DNA from: Aristolochia californica
Taxonomy: Eukaryota > Streptophyta > Magnoliopsida > Piperales > Aristolochiaceae
Direction of reading: 5' to 3'
Length of the DNA stretch: 64,000 nucleotides
NCBI GenBank assembly: GCA_029961685.1
Contig: JARWKL010000005.1
Span: forward strand, 42,879,357-42,943,356
Part shown: positions 1 to 13,500 of the stretch, piece after piece
How positions within the stretch are numbered: position 1 is the stretch's first letter
Layout: each line of letters starts with the position of its first letter
Made by a program: the position numbers and the translations under genes
Notes under the pieces: generated by a model
What the model was told of the DNA's origin: nothing
Seen by the model: only the letters and a program-made list of their open reading frames with translations
Database searches by the model: none

Positions 1-3000
1 GAAATAGTAGGGCTAACAAGATATCCTTGGCCTGATGAACAAACATCTACTACTGGTATATGGACTATGGGATCAGATATGAACGGCGTGAATGTAGGAA
101 GCTGTTGTGAACTTGGGATGGTCATGAAGGGGGCAACAGGGAGCGGGAACCGGAATAATGGATCTGGTACAAGAGTTTGTGCAGACGTATCAACAGGCAA
201 TTTCACAGGTGGAATAACAGAGCTCGAGGACCTAGTTGCAACAGATAGTAGAGAAGACAAAGGTGGCAAAGAAAGAGAATCAGATGACAAAGGAGGCAGA
301 TTAGGTGCTGTAACAGTATATTGCAAAGTTGATGTGCAGGGTGGACACCAACAGTAATACGGAGAAAGCAAAGAAGAAGAATACGGAGGAGGTAACTGTG
401 ATGGAAAACACAGAGGTAACGGACAAATTGATGGGATACAGGACAGACCAATTGTTGATGGTAAGGATAGTGGCATCTCTCTACGCTCCTGACTTAGCTC
501 ATCTCCAGTTCGGCCCGAGGAAGACAGCTCGGTGACACACGAATTCATGGTTGCTGGAAGAGATGGTCCTTCAGTAGAAAGAGTGCATAGACTGTCACTG
601 CGCCTTCTGTATTTATCCCGGATCCCACCTCTTGTCAAATGTGAGTTTCTAGGAAAACCATCCTTGAAGGTGTTGGATCTTGGACTGAGACTACCCTGAT
701 AGAGAGAGGAATGTGACTTTGCCTGATGACTGGCCACAGATCGATACCGAGTTGATTTCGATGACAAAGGTAATGGTAGCATGCTTGAATCAGATTCAGG
801 AGGTTCAGAGGCAGTCACATCTAAACATGTAGAATCTGATTGAGTAGCACTTGCTGAGCCAAAGAGATAAACACGAAGGTGTGTTGCAAAGCAATCCAGA
901 CGTAACTCAGAAATCCCAGTAAGCTGAACCAGAGTGGGCTTCGTCCTCAGCAAATCCTTCATCTACAGAGTAAGACAATCCAAGACTTTAGTTGATGGAT
1001 GATCCACAAGCAAACACGTGTTTTCCAGCTATATCCCAGAAATAGCTTTTATAATAAAAGTTGAAATATTTATACAGCTTAGGTTGATCTCAGCTTTCAA
1101 AAGGTCCAGGCCCACAAAAATGTGTATTGATGGGCAAATTCACCAGCATAGATACCAAGAAAGCTTCTGGTTGAACCCCTTAATTGGTCAGGCAACTTAG
1201 TTTGATAAACATGGGCAGTATTATGATAATCATCACATAAAAGAGCTATATATACTAACACTAATCGAGCATACTGCACAATAGATATCTTCTCATAATC
1301 CCAAGATGGTATAGATGGGAAAGAAAAGGATCAACAAAAACAACAAAACACTAGCAAATATCAGGCAAGCACCTCTAGTTAATTTAATCAACTCCAGCAT
1401 CAATTCAAAAAAAAAAAAAAATTAATCTACTCATAACTTCTAATCTTGCTAAACTTAATTCAAGTAGTAAATATCAACATCTATTTCCTGCAGATATGCT
1501 CTTGCCGAGTATTTACTTAATTATTGACAACTTGGGCAGCAAATTACCTTTCCCAGCAACTCAGCTCCAAGGGATTTAGACTTCTCTGCACACCAAAAAT
1601 AAGAGACTTGGTCACCTGGGAGCTTTACAAGAAAAGAGCGACCAGAACTATCAGCAAATATTTCTTCAATTGAAACTTCCGAGCTCTCACTAGTGCTGTT
1701 CAATACAGCCAACCTCTCATTGCAGCCATCATCCCCAGCAAATGAGACGTGCAAGTCAGAAGAGGGTAAGAGTATAAGGTTTAGTTGTCCCCTGCATAAA
1801 GAGAGAAACATGATCACTTGAGCATTTGCATAGCTCAAAAAAATGAAGCATATAAAAGAATAATTCCCAATTCAGTTACTAGAAATAAAGCCAGAACTAA
1901 CTGCATTGCACCCACACTAAAGGTAACTATGTATCTTAAATGTTCAGCCACTGGGTACAGTGAATTTTAACCATAGGCAGTCTATAAAAGCCACAATATA
2001 CCTATATAAGAGCCAAAGAAACAACGAAAAAATTGCAAATATATTATAATAGGGACAGACATGGAAGCTGTTGAAGCCTCTGAAGTCTCATTGTGAAGTC
2101 CACCCAAAAGAATATGGAATATGTTACTGGGGCAAAAAACAAAAGAAAACAAAACAAAAAAGAAAAGAAAAAGAGAAATAAGAGGAAGAACAAGAACAAG
2201 AAGAGAGAAAAAAATGTATTACCATCTCATATCTGAGAAAATGCATTAATGTACTTCTTACAATTAATCAATACTTTGAAACCTTCATCTAAAAATATTT
2301 TGAGAGAGAATGGGATCGATATACAAAGGGAGGAAATTTTTTAGTAGGTTGCTCCAGGTAATTCTCCCTTGAATTTTGTGATCAATCCTTCCTATAACCA
2401 AATGCATAACCGGCCATAAGTTGTACTTATACATGCTTTGGACAGTTTGAATGGCAAGTTCAATGTTTGTTTGTCAACACAAAGAGCGGCACAATGTACT
2501 ATGACCTCAACAAGACTTGGTTGAAACCCAGAATTCAGAATTTGTCCATAGTAAGCCAGAAAATAAAATACTCAGTAGCAAATGACACACACATACAACA
2601 TCTTTCTTTTTAGGAAATGAAAAAAGAAAAAAATTAATTATTAAGAAGAGAGAGAACAAAGATCTCCCTGGGGGGTTGCAAAGAAAAAGTGAAAAACTAC
2701 ATAAGCAAAAGAAAGAAACATACCCTCAACTTTTGATTTAATTTTTTTAGAATAATTTTATTTTACAATAAAAGGTGAAACAAACTGATCCAGCTCTATG
2801 TGAAGAGTATGTTCCAACAACTTCTTGTTGAACAGTACCACTCCCTCGCATCAGATTAGCTTCACAGGGTATTCAATGACAAAAAGTGTGTTGATGAATG
2901 TCCTTCTTGGGTTCAGCGGATATGTATAAATGGACAAATAATATAACCCAAACAATATTAATCAATCATAAATTTTCAAAAGTTAAAGACTCAGAAAAGA

Positions 3001-6000
3001 CAAACATGTTGTACAATCATATAAAAACATTAATCTTCTTTATTTTTTTAAATCCACAACCAAAGAAAGAAGCAATCTACATTAGACCGACTTCCCCCCC
3101 AAAAACAAAAGCCGACCCTAAAAAGGAAAAAGAAAGAAAAGGAAACATCCTGGAAAGATTATGGCAAATCACCCCTAAAAAATGATTAAAAAAAAAAAAT
3201 TCATGCAGTGACTAATAAACAAATATCTTCCTCAAAGAGAAGCATAACAATATCATACTATGTAACAATTCCAAGAGCTATTCATCACAACCAATTTACT
3301 CGTAGTGACAATTATTCAACACAACCTACTCTTCAAGACAATGTAGAAGTTTACTTTTATCTTGTTTAAGAAAGACTGCAACAAAATAACAAACAATGAG
3401 CTACATAAAACAATGCAAGGATTTTAATTTACATGCACAGCTGAAGCACATCCGTCACAAAATGTACAATGTTAAATGAGAAACAGAAAGACACACTGGG
3501 GTATGCAGAAACCATAAGTTAATGGTCTGAAATAAAACAAGTAAAAAATAATGAAATCTGAACATAACAGGTTTTCAGTCTTAAATAAGACAGCATAACT
3601 CTGGTTTCTGTAACCTTTCATAGACCAGATCCCTTGTTCCTGACTACTGGCTTCATGAGGATGATAGAAAAGGTTGACACTCTACAAGTACATTGGGATT
3701 GAAAGAATTAAAAACTCCATATTTACAAGGCCATGAAACTACCTTCTTTCCCTCATATTTCAGAGATCATAACAGAACATGACACACGCCCACTTTACCT
3801 ACAAATCAAAAGACAGCTTTATTTGGAGATATGAACAATTTCACCATCAATAAGCTGAAACATAGAATCCTGCAAATGTTTGGTAAATATCTACAAATAC
3901 AGGATGCATTTTCCAGCAATATTATGAGATAATAAGCTCAATATTGGTGAACAGAGTTCTAATCAAATAAAGTCTCATCTGAGTCAAAATAATAAAAAAC
4001 AAAAAAAATGACATTGAATTAATAGCAAACACTTCCAACAATGGATAGCAGAATGATGTCATGACAAGAACCTTGTCAGAAGAGAGAGAAGCCATCGATA
4101 TTACAGCAATACAAATAAATTAATTAGACAGAGACCAATTAAAACTTATCCAAGGAAAAAAACTAATTTATTTGTTTCAGTACCCTCAAGAGGTGCATTA
4201 GCTCAGCCACTTGCTTAAAAAAACTTCACGTGTTCTATAACTTCAAATTAGAAAACGCAAATTTACTAAAGGTGACAGGTGAAGGACTTCCGTTCAACCA
4301 CTGCAATTTAGTTCACTTCATACTTAGGAATTTCTAGCAAAGCTCTAAGATCATGAGCTAATCCACAAAGAGGTTGGATTTTCTGCAGAAAATTAATGTT
4401 TCTAGCCAATCACAGGTACCCATGGCACCACATGATTAAGGCAGATGCCTGTCATTGGCCTGTGCTACCAGTGATTAGCCCACCATGTGAATGTATCAGG
4501 TAGCTCTCACTGGTCCACAGCGCAGTTTAGCATTCTATCCAGAGCAGCAGATCCAACCTCATCCCTCAACCACTCCACTTAGAAGATCTGCAGATTAACA
4601 TAATTCAGGAACTAAGATTCACTTTCTGTGGCTAGGTTCTTCAACAACCAGATATATATACACTCTAGAGTATCTCAAGATAATGTACTAGGAGAACACA
4701 ATATATTCAAATAGATCATGTGAGGTCTAGTATAGGGAAAAAAAATGATGTATGATATTAAGGAATAGTAAAGAAGGAAAGTGATCTATAACAACTTTTT
4801 CCAATGGTTTCCTTTCGGTTTATTTATGCCTCTCTAATCAATATTCCTTATTTTTAGAAAAATAAAATATTATTTCTGCAAGAAAATGAGGATAGAGAAG
4901 TTGAGAGCCAACACCAACTAAATGTGGCTATAAAAATGAACTCAGATCATACTAAATTTTTCTGATTCATGATGTTTAAATCGTGTCTTTACTGAACTGG
5001 GTCCAAATTTAATCAAAGTAATCAATCAAAGGATACCTTTATCATTTCAAACAAGTAAATAAAAAAGCCTGTTTTTTCTATGTCTACTGATCCAAAGTTT
5101 CTAGCACCAGGAAGTATATGGCATTCTAGTCCATACTTGACTGTATATAATGGGACAAAGATGAACCATCGCTCATCTTCATTCATTTCATCCAGAAAAC
5201 AGACCAACCTAATAAAATAAGGGAAAGTTACCGTATCTAACAATATTGTAAAAGAACGCTGTTAACATGTGAACCCCAACATGCATCAGTTAGGCTTTAA
5301 TCTGAAATTGAAACAATATAACAAAGGCTACATAAAATAAATTATTAACAATTGCATACTTGCAAAAAATGGAAATAACAGAAATCTCACATAACCATTC
5401 ATTTGTGCCAAAAAAAATAAAAAATCATATACCTAATTGCAGTGGGGTTCAAAAGGTTCCCTTGCTTAATAACCTTCCCAACACGAATGGACACCAGAGG
5501 AACACATAAGCATCTAGCCAGCATACCCACTTCTGCCGCTTCAAAGTGCTGTTACAAATTTGGAATACAATGTCAAAAAATACCCAATTTATCATATAAG
5601 TACCATAATAGGAATGGAAACTAAAAAAAAAAAAGATACGAAAACAAAAAACACAGTAAAGAAACTTATAAGAGACAAAAATGAGGAATGGCAAGGAAAC
5701 ATTTGAGGAGTTTCTATCAAATGCGAAGGGACAATAACAAGACCATGTACAACACGTAAAAAAGGACAATAACCAAACATGAAATATTTACATTTCTACA
5801 ACAAGTAATTCGAATAAACAACTGCGAATAATTTCTTAGAGCGAATAATTATTAAATAAAATTGAATAACCAATTAGTTGTAACAGATTTATTTAATTGA
5901 TTTTTTTTTTTAAGAAGAAGAAGAAGAAGACAACTACCAGTGCTTTTCTAGTAGAAGTCAAGAACTAAAAACTAATTTTGTCATTTTTAACTTCTATTTC

Positions 6001-6800
6001 AAAGAAATATAGAAATATATAAAAGATCTGCTTGTTTTGAATACTCAAAAAACTACGACTGAAACATTTTACATGGCTCCTATAATTTCGAAGATCATCA
6101 CTTTCTGAAATTTCCAGAAAAACGAGTTTCGGCAATTAGCGGCTGGATCATCAGTTTGATGACATGTCCCTCTTAGAAACGGGGCGCAACTCTCGGAAAC
6201 AGATCCAACGTTTACTGACTTATACAGCATAAAGTAAGAGAGTTTTTTCAGATGAGTCCACCGCGAACGAGAAGCTCTCTGGGTTCCGGACGCATCTGAT
6301 CCATCTCAAACGCAGGGTTAAGCAACTTCAAAGAATTCGGGAAAGGGTGGTCCAAGGGAAAAAAGGTCAAGGACTAAATCAAAAACGTTGGTACAACCAC
6401 AGACCTGACTTAAGTGAGCCAGAAGTCGATCCTCTGCAACTCCATTCGAAACGTTAAGCTTGAGCAGAGGCTTTAACCTTTCATCAGCTCGACACGCCCC
6501 AATAACCTGCAAATCCAGTGCCTGAAGCCACTGCAAAATGCTGTTTTCCCTATCGTCCTCCCGAAACAACAGATCTCCCTCTCCATCGCCTCTGAAAACA
6601 TCCCTCAACCTCTCCGCGATGCCTCTCCCACCAGCAGAGTCTGTTCTGCGCCCCCGGCCAACATCCGCATCCTCAGAAGTTCGTACATCCGTTTCGTTTA
6701 AATTAATTTCATTTGTACTATTTTCCAGATCATGATTTTCGAGGTCCGAACCCTCACTGTCGCTGTCATGAACGAAATCCTCTTTCTTCCGATTAAACAT
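1..6800 (-). CDS. Conserved plant protein of unknown function, 3' part missing (4 coding exons visible)
   Basis: Minus-strand exons: 6800-6405, 5548-5433, 1791-1548 and 962-<1. All junctions are GT/AG and the phases fit (0, 2, 0), giving 572 codons before the left edge. The start is ATG at 6800, in an acidic Asp/Glu/Asn-rich N-terminus (MFNRKKEDFVHDSD). Residues about 120-260 hold a conserved-looking core (ARCLCVPLVSIRVGK, then GRSFLVKLPGDQVSYFWCAEK). The FLVKLP...YFW pattern loosely recalls the ubiquitin-binding PRU/PH-like fold of RPN13, but this is only an impression. After about residue 290 the chain is Ser/Pro/Leu-rich, low in complexity and probably disordered. I recall similar uncharacterised proteins in other angiosperms but no function. 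The middle intron (5432-1792) is 3.6 kb. The last exon may end or splice beyond the window. Confidence 0.75.
1792..5432 (-). other. 3.6-kb intron of the left-edge gene
   Basis: AT-rich and non-coding. No transposon ORF or long terminal repeats were recognised. It holds one 73-codon minus ORF (5243-5022) that may be chance or an unused exon; see findings. Confidence 0.6.
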
Positions 6801-7147
6801 CTCCGATCTGTAAAACGAACACGATCACCACCGCACCGAATATTTCACCTCTCTCAAGAAATCCAAGACTCCGCAGTTTCAGAAACCGCAAACTGTTAAA
6901 TGAAAACTTCTCGAGATCGAGTCTGAAATCAACGAGAAGCCTTAAAAATAATATCCAGTAAAATCCAAGTGAAAATTGAATCTTACACGCGGATGAACTA
7001 TTGGCAAGAATCTGGAAAAAAATAAATAAAAGCAGACGGCTGCAAGGAGCTTTATCGGACGAAGGGAGGGGGAGCCGGCCACTGATGCACAAAAGATATT
7101 TAGCCCTCGATCGTCGCTCAAAATGATGCAATTGTTGAGGCGGTCAT

Positions 7148-7420
7148 GGGTATAAAAGGAGATGTCCGGACCTGAAATTCATTTCTAAAATCCGGTTTTG
7201 TGGTGTTTCGCGTCCTTGAAAGATTGGTGGGACCATGAAGTTTTGGTTCCAGCGAGGCTCCTCGTCATCAACAAGCTCGCCAACCCTAACCTTTCGAGTC
7301 TCGAAGACAGCGCGTCGTTTTCAGTATTCCCGGTACGGCTGCGCCGGTGGGGCCGGTTATAGTTTCATGCAGTTCCGACTTGGCCCGATTTTGTGGCATT
7401 TGCAAGTAATTTGCGGCTAA
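7148..7420 (+). other. TATA-like box and 61-codon ORF, doubtful small transcript
   Basis: TATAAAA at 7151 is followed by an ORF with ATG at 7235 (MKFWFQRGSS...) ending at 7420. The stretch is more GC-rich than its surroundings and lies about 350 bp upstream of the left-edge gene's start, on the opposite strand. It could be a divergent transcript or nothing. The protein is not recognised. Confidence 0.2.
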
Positions 7421-7585
7421 AAATCGGCTCATCCGTCAAATGATCTATCACTGGTGGGCGACTAAATGAGTTTTACTAACATGATTGGGGAATAAATATT
7501 TTATTATACTCGTTCCCTCAAACTTGTCCCTACCTTTATCTAAGCCAAAAAAGATTCCCTTGCGCTAACTCTAAAGAAGCATAAG

Positions 7586-8410
7586 TAAAAAAATCTATCT
7601 TAATTAATAAAATATTATATTATATTATTTATTATATTTACTATTTTTATTACTATATTAAATTAGTGATTTAAAGTGGTAATTAAAGTATTATTAAAGT
7701 CAGCATTTGATAAGTATTTTTTTAAATTTATTTATTTTTATAATTAATTAACCTAATATTTTTTATTTTGTGGAAATATATTATTAATTTATACTAAGTA
7801 TAAATCTATCTTATGTTATTTATTTATTTATTTATTTATTTTTATTATTATATTAAATTAGTGTTTAAGAGTGGTAATTAAAATATTGTTAAAGTAAGTA
7901 ATTGATCAAGTATTTTTTTTAATTATTCTATTTTTTACCATTAATTAAACTAATTAATTTAAATTTAGTAAAAATATATTATTATTTTATAGTACACAAA
8001 AATCTATCTTATGTTATTAATAAAATATTTTTTTTTTTATTACTATATTAAATTTGTGATTTAAAAGTGGTAATTAAACTATTATTAAAGTAAGCAATTG
8101 ATCAAGTATTTTTGTTTAATTAATATATTTTTTATTATTAATTAAAGTAATAATTTTTTTTGTGGAAATGTATTATAAATTTATACTACATAAAATATAT
8201 CTTATGTTATTAATAAAAAATTATTTATTTATTTATTTATTATATTCATTACTGTTCTTTTTTTACTTTTTATTTATCTATTTTTTATAATTAATTAGTG
8301 CATCAATTAATTGTCACACATAGTTGTTGTTTTAATTTAGACTAAACTGCAATCTATCTTAATTTATTAATAAAATATATTATTTAATTAATTAGTATAT
8401 TAATATATTT
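7586..8410. repeat. AT-rich tandem array, ~200-bp unit, about 4-5 diverged copies
   Basis: The anchor AATCTATCTTA or a close variant recurs at about 7592, 7803, 8001, 8194 and 8351. Between anchors the order is repeated: a TATTAATAAAATATT tract, ACTATATTAAAT, GTGGTAATTAAA, TTAAAGTAAGCAATTGATCAAG and a TTTGTGGAAATATATTAT tract. Unit spacing is about 211, 198, 193 and 157 bp. There is no coding potential. Confidence 0.75.
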
Positions 8411-8917
8411 TAATACTACATTAACTTACTTATTAGGGTAGTAACCATATTTGTTTAGGTTAATTATCTGTTTAGGTATATGATCTATTTAGATATATTA
8501 TAAAAAATAACTCATTCTCTTATTTAAACTATATTTTTCATTTTGGGCACTAGTACAATAAAGTGTTTTTTAGTACACTTTACATCTACTTTACTAATAC
8601 CAACAAGTGATTCACTTTTACTTACACTAGGTAAGTGCACTAACCCTTTTGTGCTTCGATTTCTTCCTCGTTGAACAGATGTTTAGCAAACCCCCTTTCC
8701 CTCTAGTTTCTTTAGGGCTTTTTTAGAACCCCTATAAAAGAAAAGAAAACAAGAATTTTATCATTATTATTTATAAAATAGTTATTGAGAATAAGATAAT
8801 GATAAAAATTTTATTTTTATTATATTTAATTTTATTTTCCATGGTTTCCAAATAGACCCTTAAGGTGGGAGGGATCTTAGTTTTCCCCATTCATCTCGGA
8901 GGAGCAAACTAGAGAGA

Positions 8918-10162
8918 AGAGGGGTAAGACTCTTATCCCTTTCTTCCTCTCTTTAGGTAATAAAAATTGGAGAACAAAACGGGGCTTCTCCCTAGCCATG
9001 ACGAATGGCAGGGTGCGATTTTTGGCCTTCTTTGGTTTTTCTTGTTATATGACTTGGGCATTAGATTGGTCCAATTAAACTCGATTCAACTGAATTGGTC
9101 CAATCAGAGTTTTATAACACTGAAACAATTTAAAAAAAGAAAGAAAATAATATTAAAAACAAAAGCATGAGATTTGAAGAGGGGTAACACTCTTATCCTT
9201 TTCTTCCTCTATTTAGGTAATTGAAATAACTATGGACACCGCCTATTTCTACATCGGTATGATATTGTCCACTTTGAGCCTAAACCCTAATGGATTTGCT
9301 ATTGGGTTTCCCCCCAAATGCCTCATACAAATGGATATACTATCCACACTTATATATCAAAGATCCTCCCTAATTCAAGCCAATGTGGGACTTTGGTCGT
9401 ATACCCAACAATAATTAAAATTGGGGAACAAAACAAGGTTTCTCCCTATTTGAGGTCGGTTGGGAGGAGCCGCTACCCTCCCAGCCATGACAAATGGCAA
9501 GGTGCAATTTTTGGCCTTCTTTGGTTTTTCTTGTTATATGACTTGGGCATCAGATTGATCCAATTAAACTCGATTCAATTGAATTGGTCCAATCAGAGTT
9601 TTGTAACACTGGAACAATTTAAAAAAAAAAAAAAAATTAAAACAAGAGCATGAGATTTGAAGAGGGGTAACACTCTTATCCCTTTCTTCCTCTCTTTAGG
9701 TAATTGAAATAACTATGGACACTACTTATTTTCACATTGGTATGATATTGTCCACTTTGAGCTTAAACCCGCATAAATTTGCCCTTGGGTTTCCCCCAAA
9801 CGCCTCATACAAATGGAGATAGTGTCCACACTTATATATTCACGATCCTCTCAACTTCTAGCCAAGGTGGGATTTTGGTCGTATACCAAACAGTAATTAA
9901 AATTGGGGAACAAAACAGGTTTTCTCCCTATTTGATGTCGACTGGGAGGAGCCGCTACCCTCCCGACCATGACGAATGGCAGGGTGCGATTTTTGGCCTT
10001 CTTTGGTTTTTCTTGTTATATGAGTCGGGCATCAGATTGGTCCAATTAAACTCGAATCAATTGAATTGGTCCAATTAAAGTTTTATAACACTGAAACAAT
10101 TTAAAAAATATTTTTTGATTTTTAACAAAAAATAAAATAATATTAAAAACAAGAGCATGAGA
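8918..10162. repeat. Three direct copies of a ~480-bp repeat (first copy internally deleted)
   Basis: Copies run 8918-9177 (260 bp), 9178-9660 (483 bp) and 9661-10162 (~500 bp). Each begins AGAGGGGTAA and ends near AGCATGAGA. Copies 2 and 3 contain a block starting TGATATTGTCCACTTTGAG and ending near GGTCGTATACC that resembles a dispersed repeat common in plant genomes. Copy 1 lacks about 225 bp of that block. All copies share a TTTTTGGCCTTCTTTGG core. The ORFs in them are not recognisable proteins. Confidence 0.85.
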
Positions 10163-10587
10163 GTATTTTTTTGATTGAAAAAAAGGGGAGTATATGTTTA
10201 TTTCACAAGGCAAGATTACATTAATATTTATTTTTATTTCTCCAACTTTGATGAACTTAAAATCTCAACTAATGGCTTTTGTATGTGCATTCACGAGAAC
10301 CCTCACAGCAGGCGATGCCTTCGGAGCCGGAAGTTCTCCCAAATAAACTCTGTTTAATGACCAGACCAGGACACACAAATGTGCAAAGCGGACTCCAATT
10401 TCGAAGGCTCCTGACCCCCCGGATCGCCAAATCTAAAGGTTAATATTTGCACTCCAGTTACCTGGCGAATTCTAACCGTAATTTCGTTCATCAACTTCTC
10501 TTATCCTTCTCTCTCCGTCTGAAAACCCGTCGCTTCATCGGGAAACGATCGTTGTTCGTTTCAGAGCTCAGACAGCAGAGTCGGAAA

Positions 10588-13500
10588 ATGTCGACGATAG
10601 AATTTCCGACACCCGTCGCGTCCAGACGGACTTACTGTAATCAAATTCGCGGCTCCAAAGAGTTGGGGAGATTTAGTCTTTGTCACCCTCGATCGAAGCT
10701 CTTGCTTTTGGACTTATCCCATATCAGTCGAAATTCAGCTACGTTTGTTCCTCTATCTATCAATAATCAAGTTAGGGTTTCTCGAAATTTGAAATTTGAC
10801 ATCTGGCGAGGAGGGGGGTTTCGGAAAAACCAGCCATGGAGAGAGTGGAAAATTCAAGCGAATGGCTCCTGCGAGCACGATACGAATTCAAACGAGAAAA
10901 ACCAAGGAAAAGGCAAAGACAAGAAAACGAGCGTTAATAAGCCTTCAGCTAATCCGCCTAATCGTCGTAAAGGCAACGGTTGGTGGAAAGGACGCAAATT
11001 TGAGTGGCAGCCGATAATTCAAGCGCAGGAAATTGGAGTCCTGCTTCTGCAGTTAGGTATTGTAATGTTTGCCATGCGGTTGCTTCGGCCTGGAGTTCCT
11101 CTCCCGGGCTCTGAGCCGCGGGTCCCTACGGTATATGTTAGTGTCCCTTATAGTGATTTTTTGAGTAAAATAAATAATAATCATGTTCAGAAAGTAGAGG
11201 TGGATGGAGTTCATATCATGTATAGGCTGAGGTCAGATGCAGCAGGAGCTTTTGAGAATGAAGCAAATGGTATTGGGAGTACATTACAAGAGGCAGAGAG
11301 CTTGATTAGGAGCGTGAGCCCGACGAAGAGGGTTTTGTATACGACTACTCGGCCTAGTGATATAAAGGCGCCATATGAGAAGATGCTGGAGAATGAAGTA
11401 GAATTCGGCTCGCCAGATAAACGATCCGGTGGATTTTTTAACTCTGCATTAGTAAGTTTCTTTCGTTTATTTCTTATTTTAGTTGCAACGAAATTAACCT
11501 TTCGAGTTTACAGAACAAAGCCATTATTTCAAAGGCAAACTATCTAGAAAATGGTATTTCTTCAGCTAGACTTCTGTGAATTGAAACTTCTTAAACTGTG
11601 TGATCTAACAGAAACTGTCGATTGGTACATCCCTATTCTAATGGGTGAACAAATGGAAAACTAGTACACATGCGTTTTTTGGTGATGGTGGTAGCACTGT
11701 GGACTGTAAATCTAGTTTTTAAGTACTACTGTGATTTGTCAGGCTGTGCCTGACTGTTTCTTTAAAGTATCCAGTTCTTGACGGAGCTAGTCAAAGTGAG
11801 ATGCAATTCATTAAATATACTAGAAAAGGTGTATTTGCTTCGTCAAGATTGTCCTTTTTTTTTTTTTTTTTTTGATAAAGATGTATTGTATTAACAAAAA
11901 AAAAAAAATGGACAATCTTGACGAAGCAAATACACCTTTTCTAGTATATTTGATGAATTGCATCTCACTTTGATTTTCACTTCGTCAAGATTGTCCATAC
12001 TAAACGATGATTCTCATCTTTGGTTACTTACTAGAAATCTTTGAAGAAATTTTTTTTTTTGTGCTGTCACAGACAATAATTTCCCATTGTGTGCATTCCT
12101 TTTAACGAGTTGGCCACATGTGTTGCCTTGTTGATGTTTCTTTTCTGATGAGGAGTGCTAAATTCTAGTTTGATTTGGGCTGAAAGCAGCTTTATAGATT
12201 TTAGCTGTTGTCTACTTGTAGTTGGATCCCTAGCCAAGGCGCTAGTGGATTAGTTGTTAGCAGTTGTTTATTTTTACGTTATTTTATTCTGACTGCAGAA
12301 GGGGCTGATAGTTACCTCCACTTATGGCATTAAGTTTGCAGTTTCTCATTGTTTTCCAAAACTCATGCTACTTTAAGCTGGTGTTTTCCATTGCAAAGTT
12401 TTATTACTATTGCTACGTACTTGTTGGTGTTGCATGACTGGTTTTTCTAACTTCACAATAACTGATGTTTATTTCTGTTAAAGATTGAATTTCCTCACCT
12501 AATACTTGTTTTGCTTTTCCTTTTTCATCACAGATTGCCCTTTTTTACATTGCTTTACTTGCTGGCCTTCTCCATCGTTTCCCTGTAAGCTTTTCCCAGG
12601 TATCATATTTCTTCAAATTAGCATCTCTTGGGCTACCAGGCTTTTTATTAGCTTCTCGTAAACTACTATGTAGGCTTTTAATTGCATCTTTACTCACCCA
12701 GGCACCATATCACTGGAAATTTGCATTTGATAGGCCACTATGTAGGCTCTCATAAATTACTATTTGGAATTTTAGTTGCATTGTTCTTTGTCATATGTTG
12801 GTTAGTTCTTCAACTAAGTAAGCATATAATTTGTTCCAGCATACAACTGGACAGTTGAGAAACCGGAAGACTGGTGGTCCTGTGGCAAAAGTATCAGAAC
12901 ATGGTGAAGTGATCACTTTTGCTGATGTTGCAGGGGTCGATGAAGCCAAGGAAGAATTGGAAGAAATTGTGGTATGATAAATGTCAAACATTACCTGTTT
13001 GTTTAACTCTTTGATAATTTTATCGAGATAAAAACAAGTCTAAAAGTCTTTGAACTAATTGTTTTCTGTCAGGAATTCTTAAGAAATCCAGACAGATATA
13101 TACGACTTGGTGCACGGCCTCCTCGAGGAGTACTCCTGGTGAGCCTTTAATTGAAAAAAATGGAACCTTCCACATAATGCTTTAACATCTTAGAAAAAGT
13201 CTTGTGGTTTTTAATGATTTATTGACGTTACAGGTGGGTCTTCCTGGGACAGGTAAGACACTTCTGGCAAAAGCTGTGGCCGGGGAAGCTGAAGTTCCAT
13301 TCATAAGCTGTTCAGCTAGTGAATTTGTGGAGTTATATGTTGGCATGGGAGCTTCTCGTGTAAGGGATCTTTTTGCAAGGGCAAAGAAGGAGGCTCCTTC
13401 AATAATTTTCATTGATGAGGTAGAAACTACAGGAATTTCTTAATAGTTCTATACTTCTTTTTACAAAATTATCATCACTGTGTGGTGTTGGATGTATATT

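Noticed and set aside
203..451. Minus ORF rich in Leu/Cys (82 codons)
   Set aside because: Shadow frame of the real exon 962-<1, which is open in another frame across the whole stretch.
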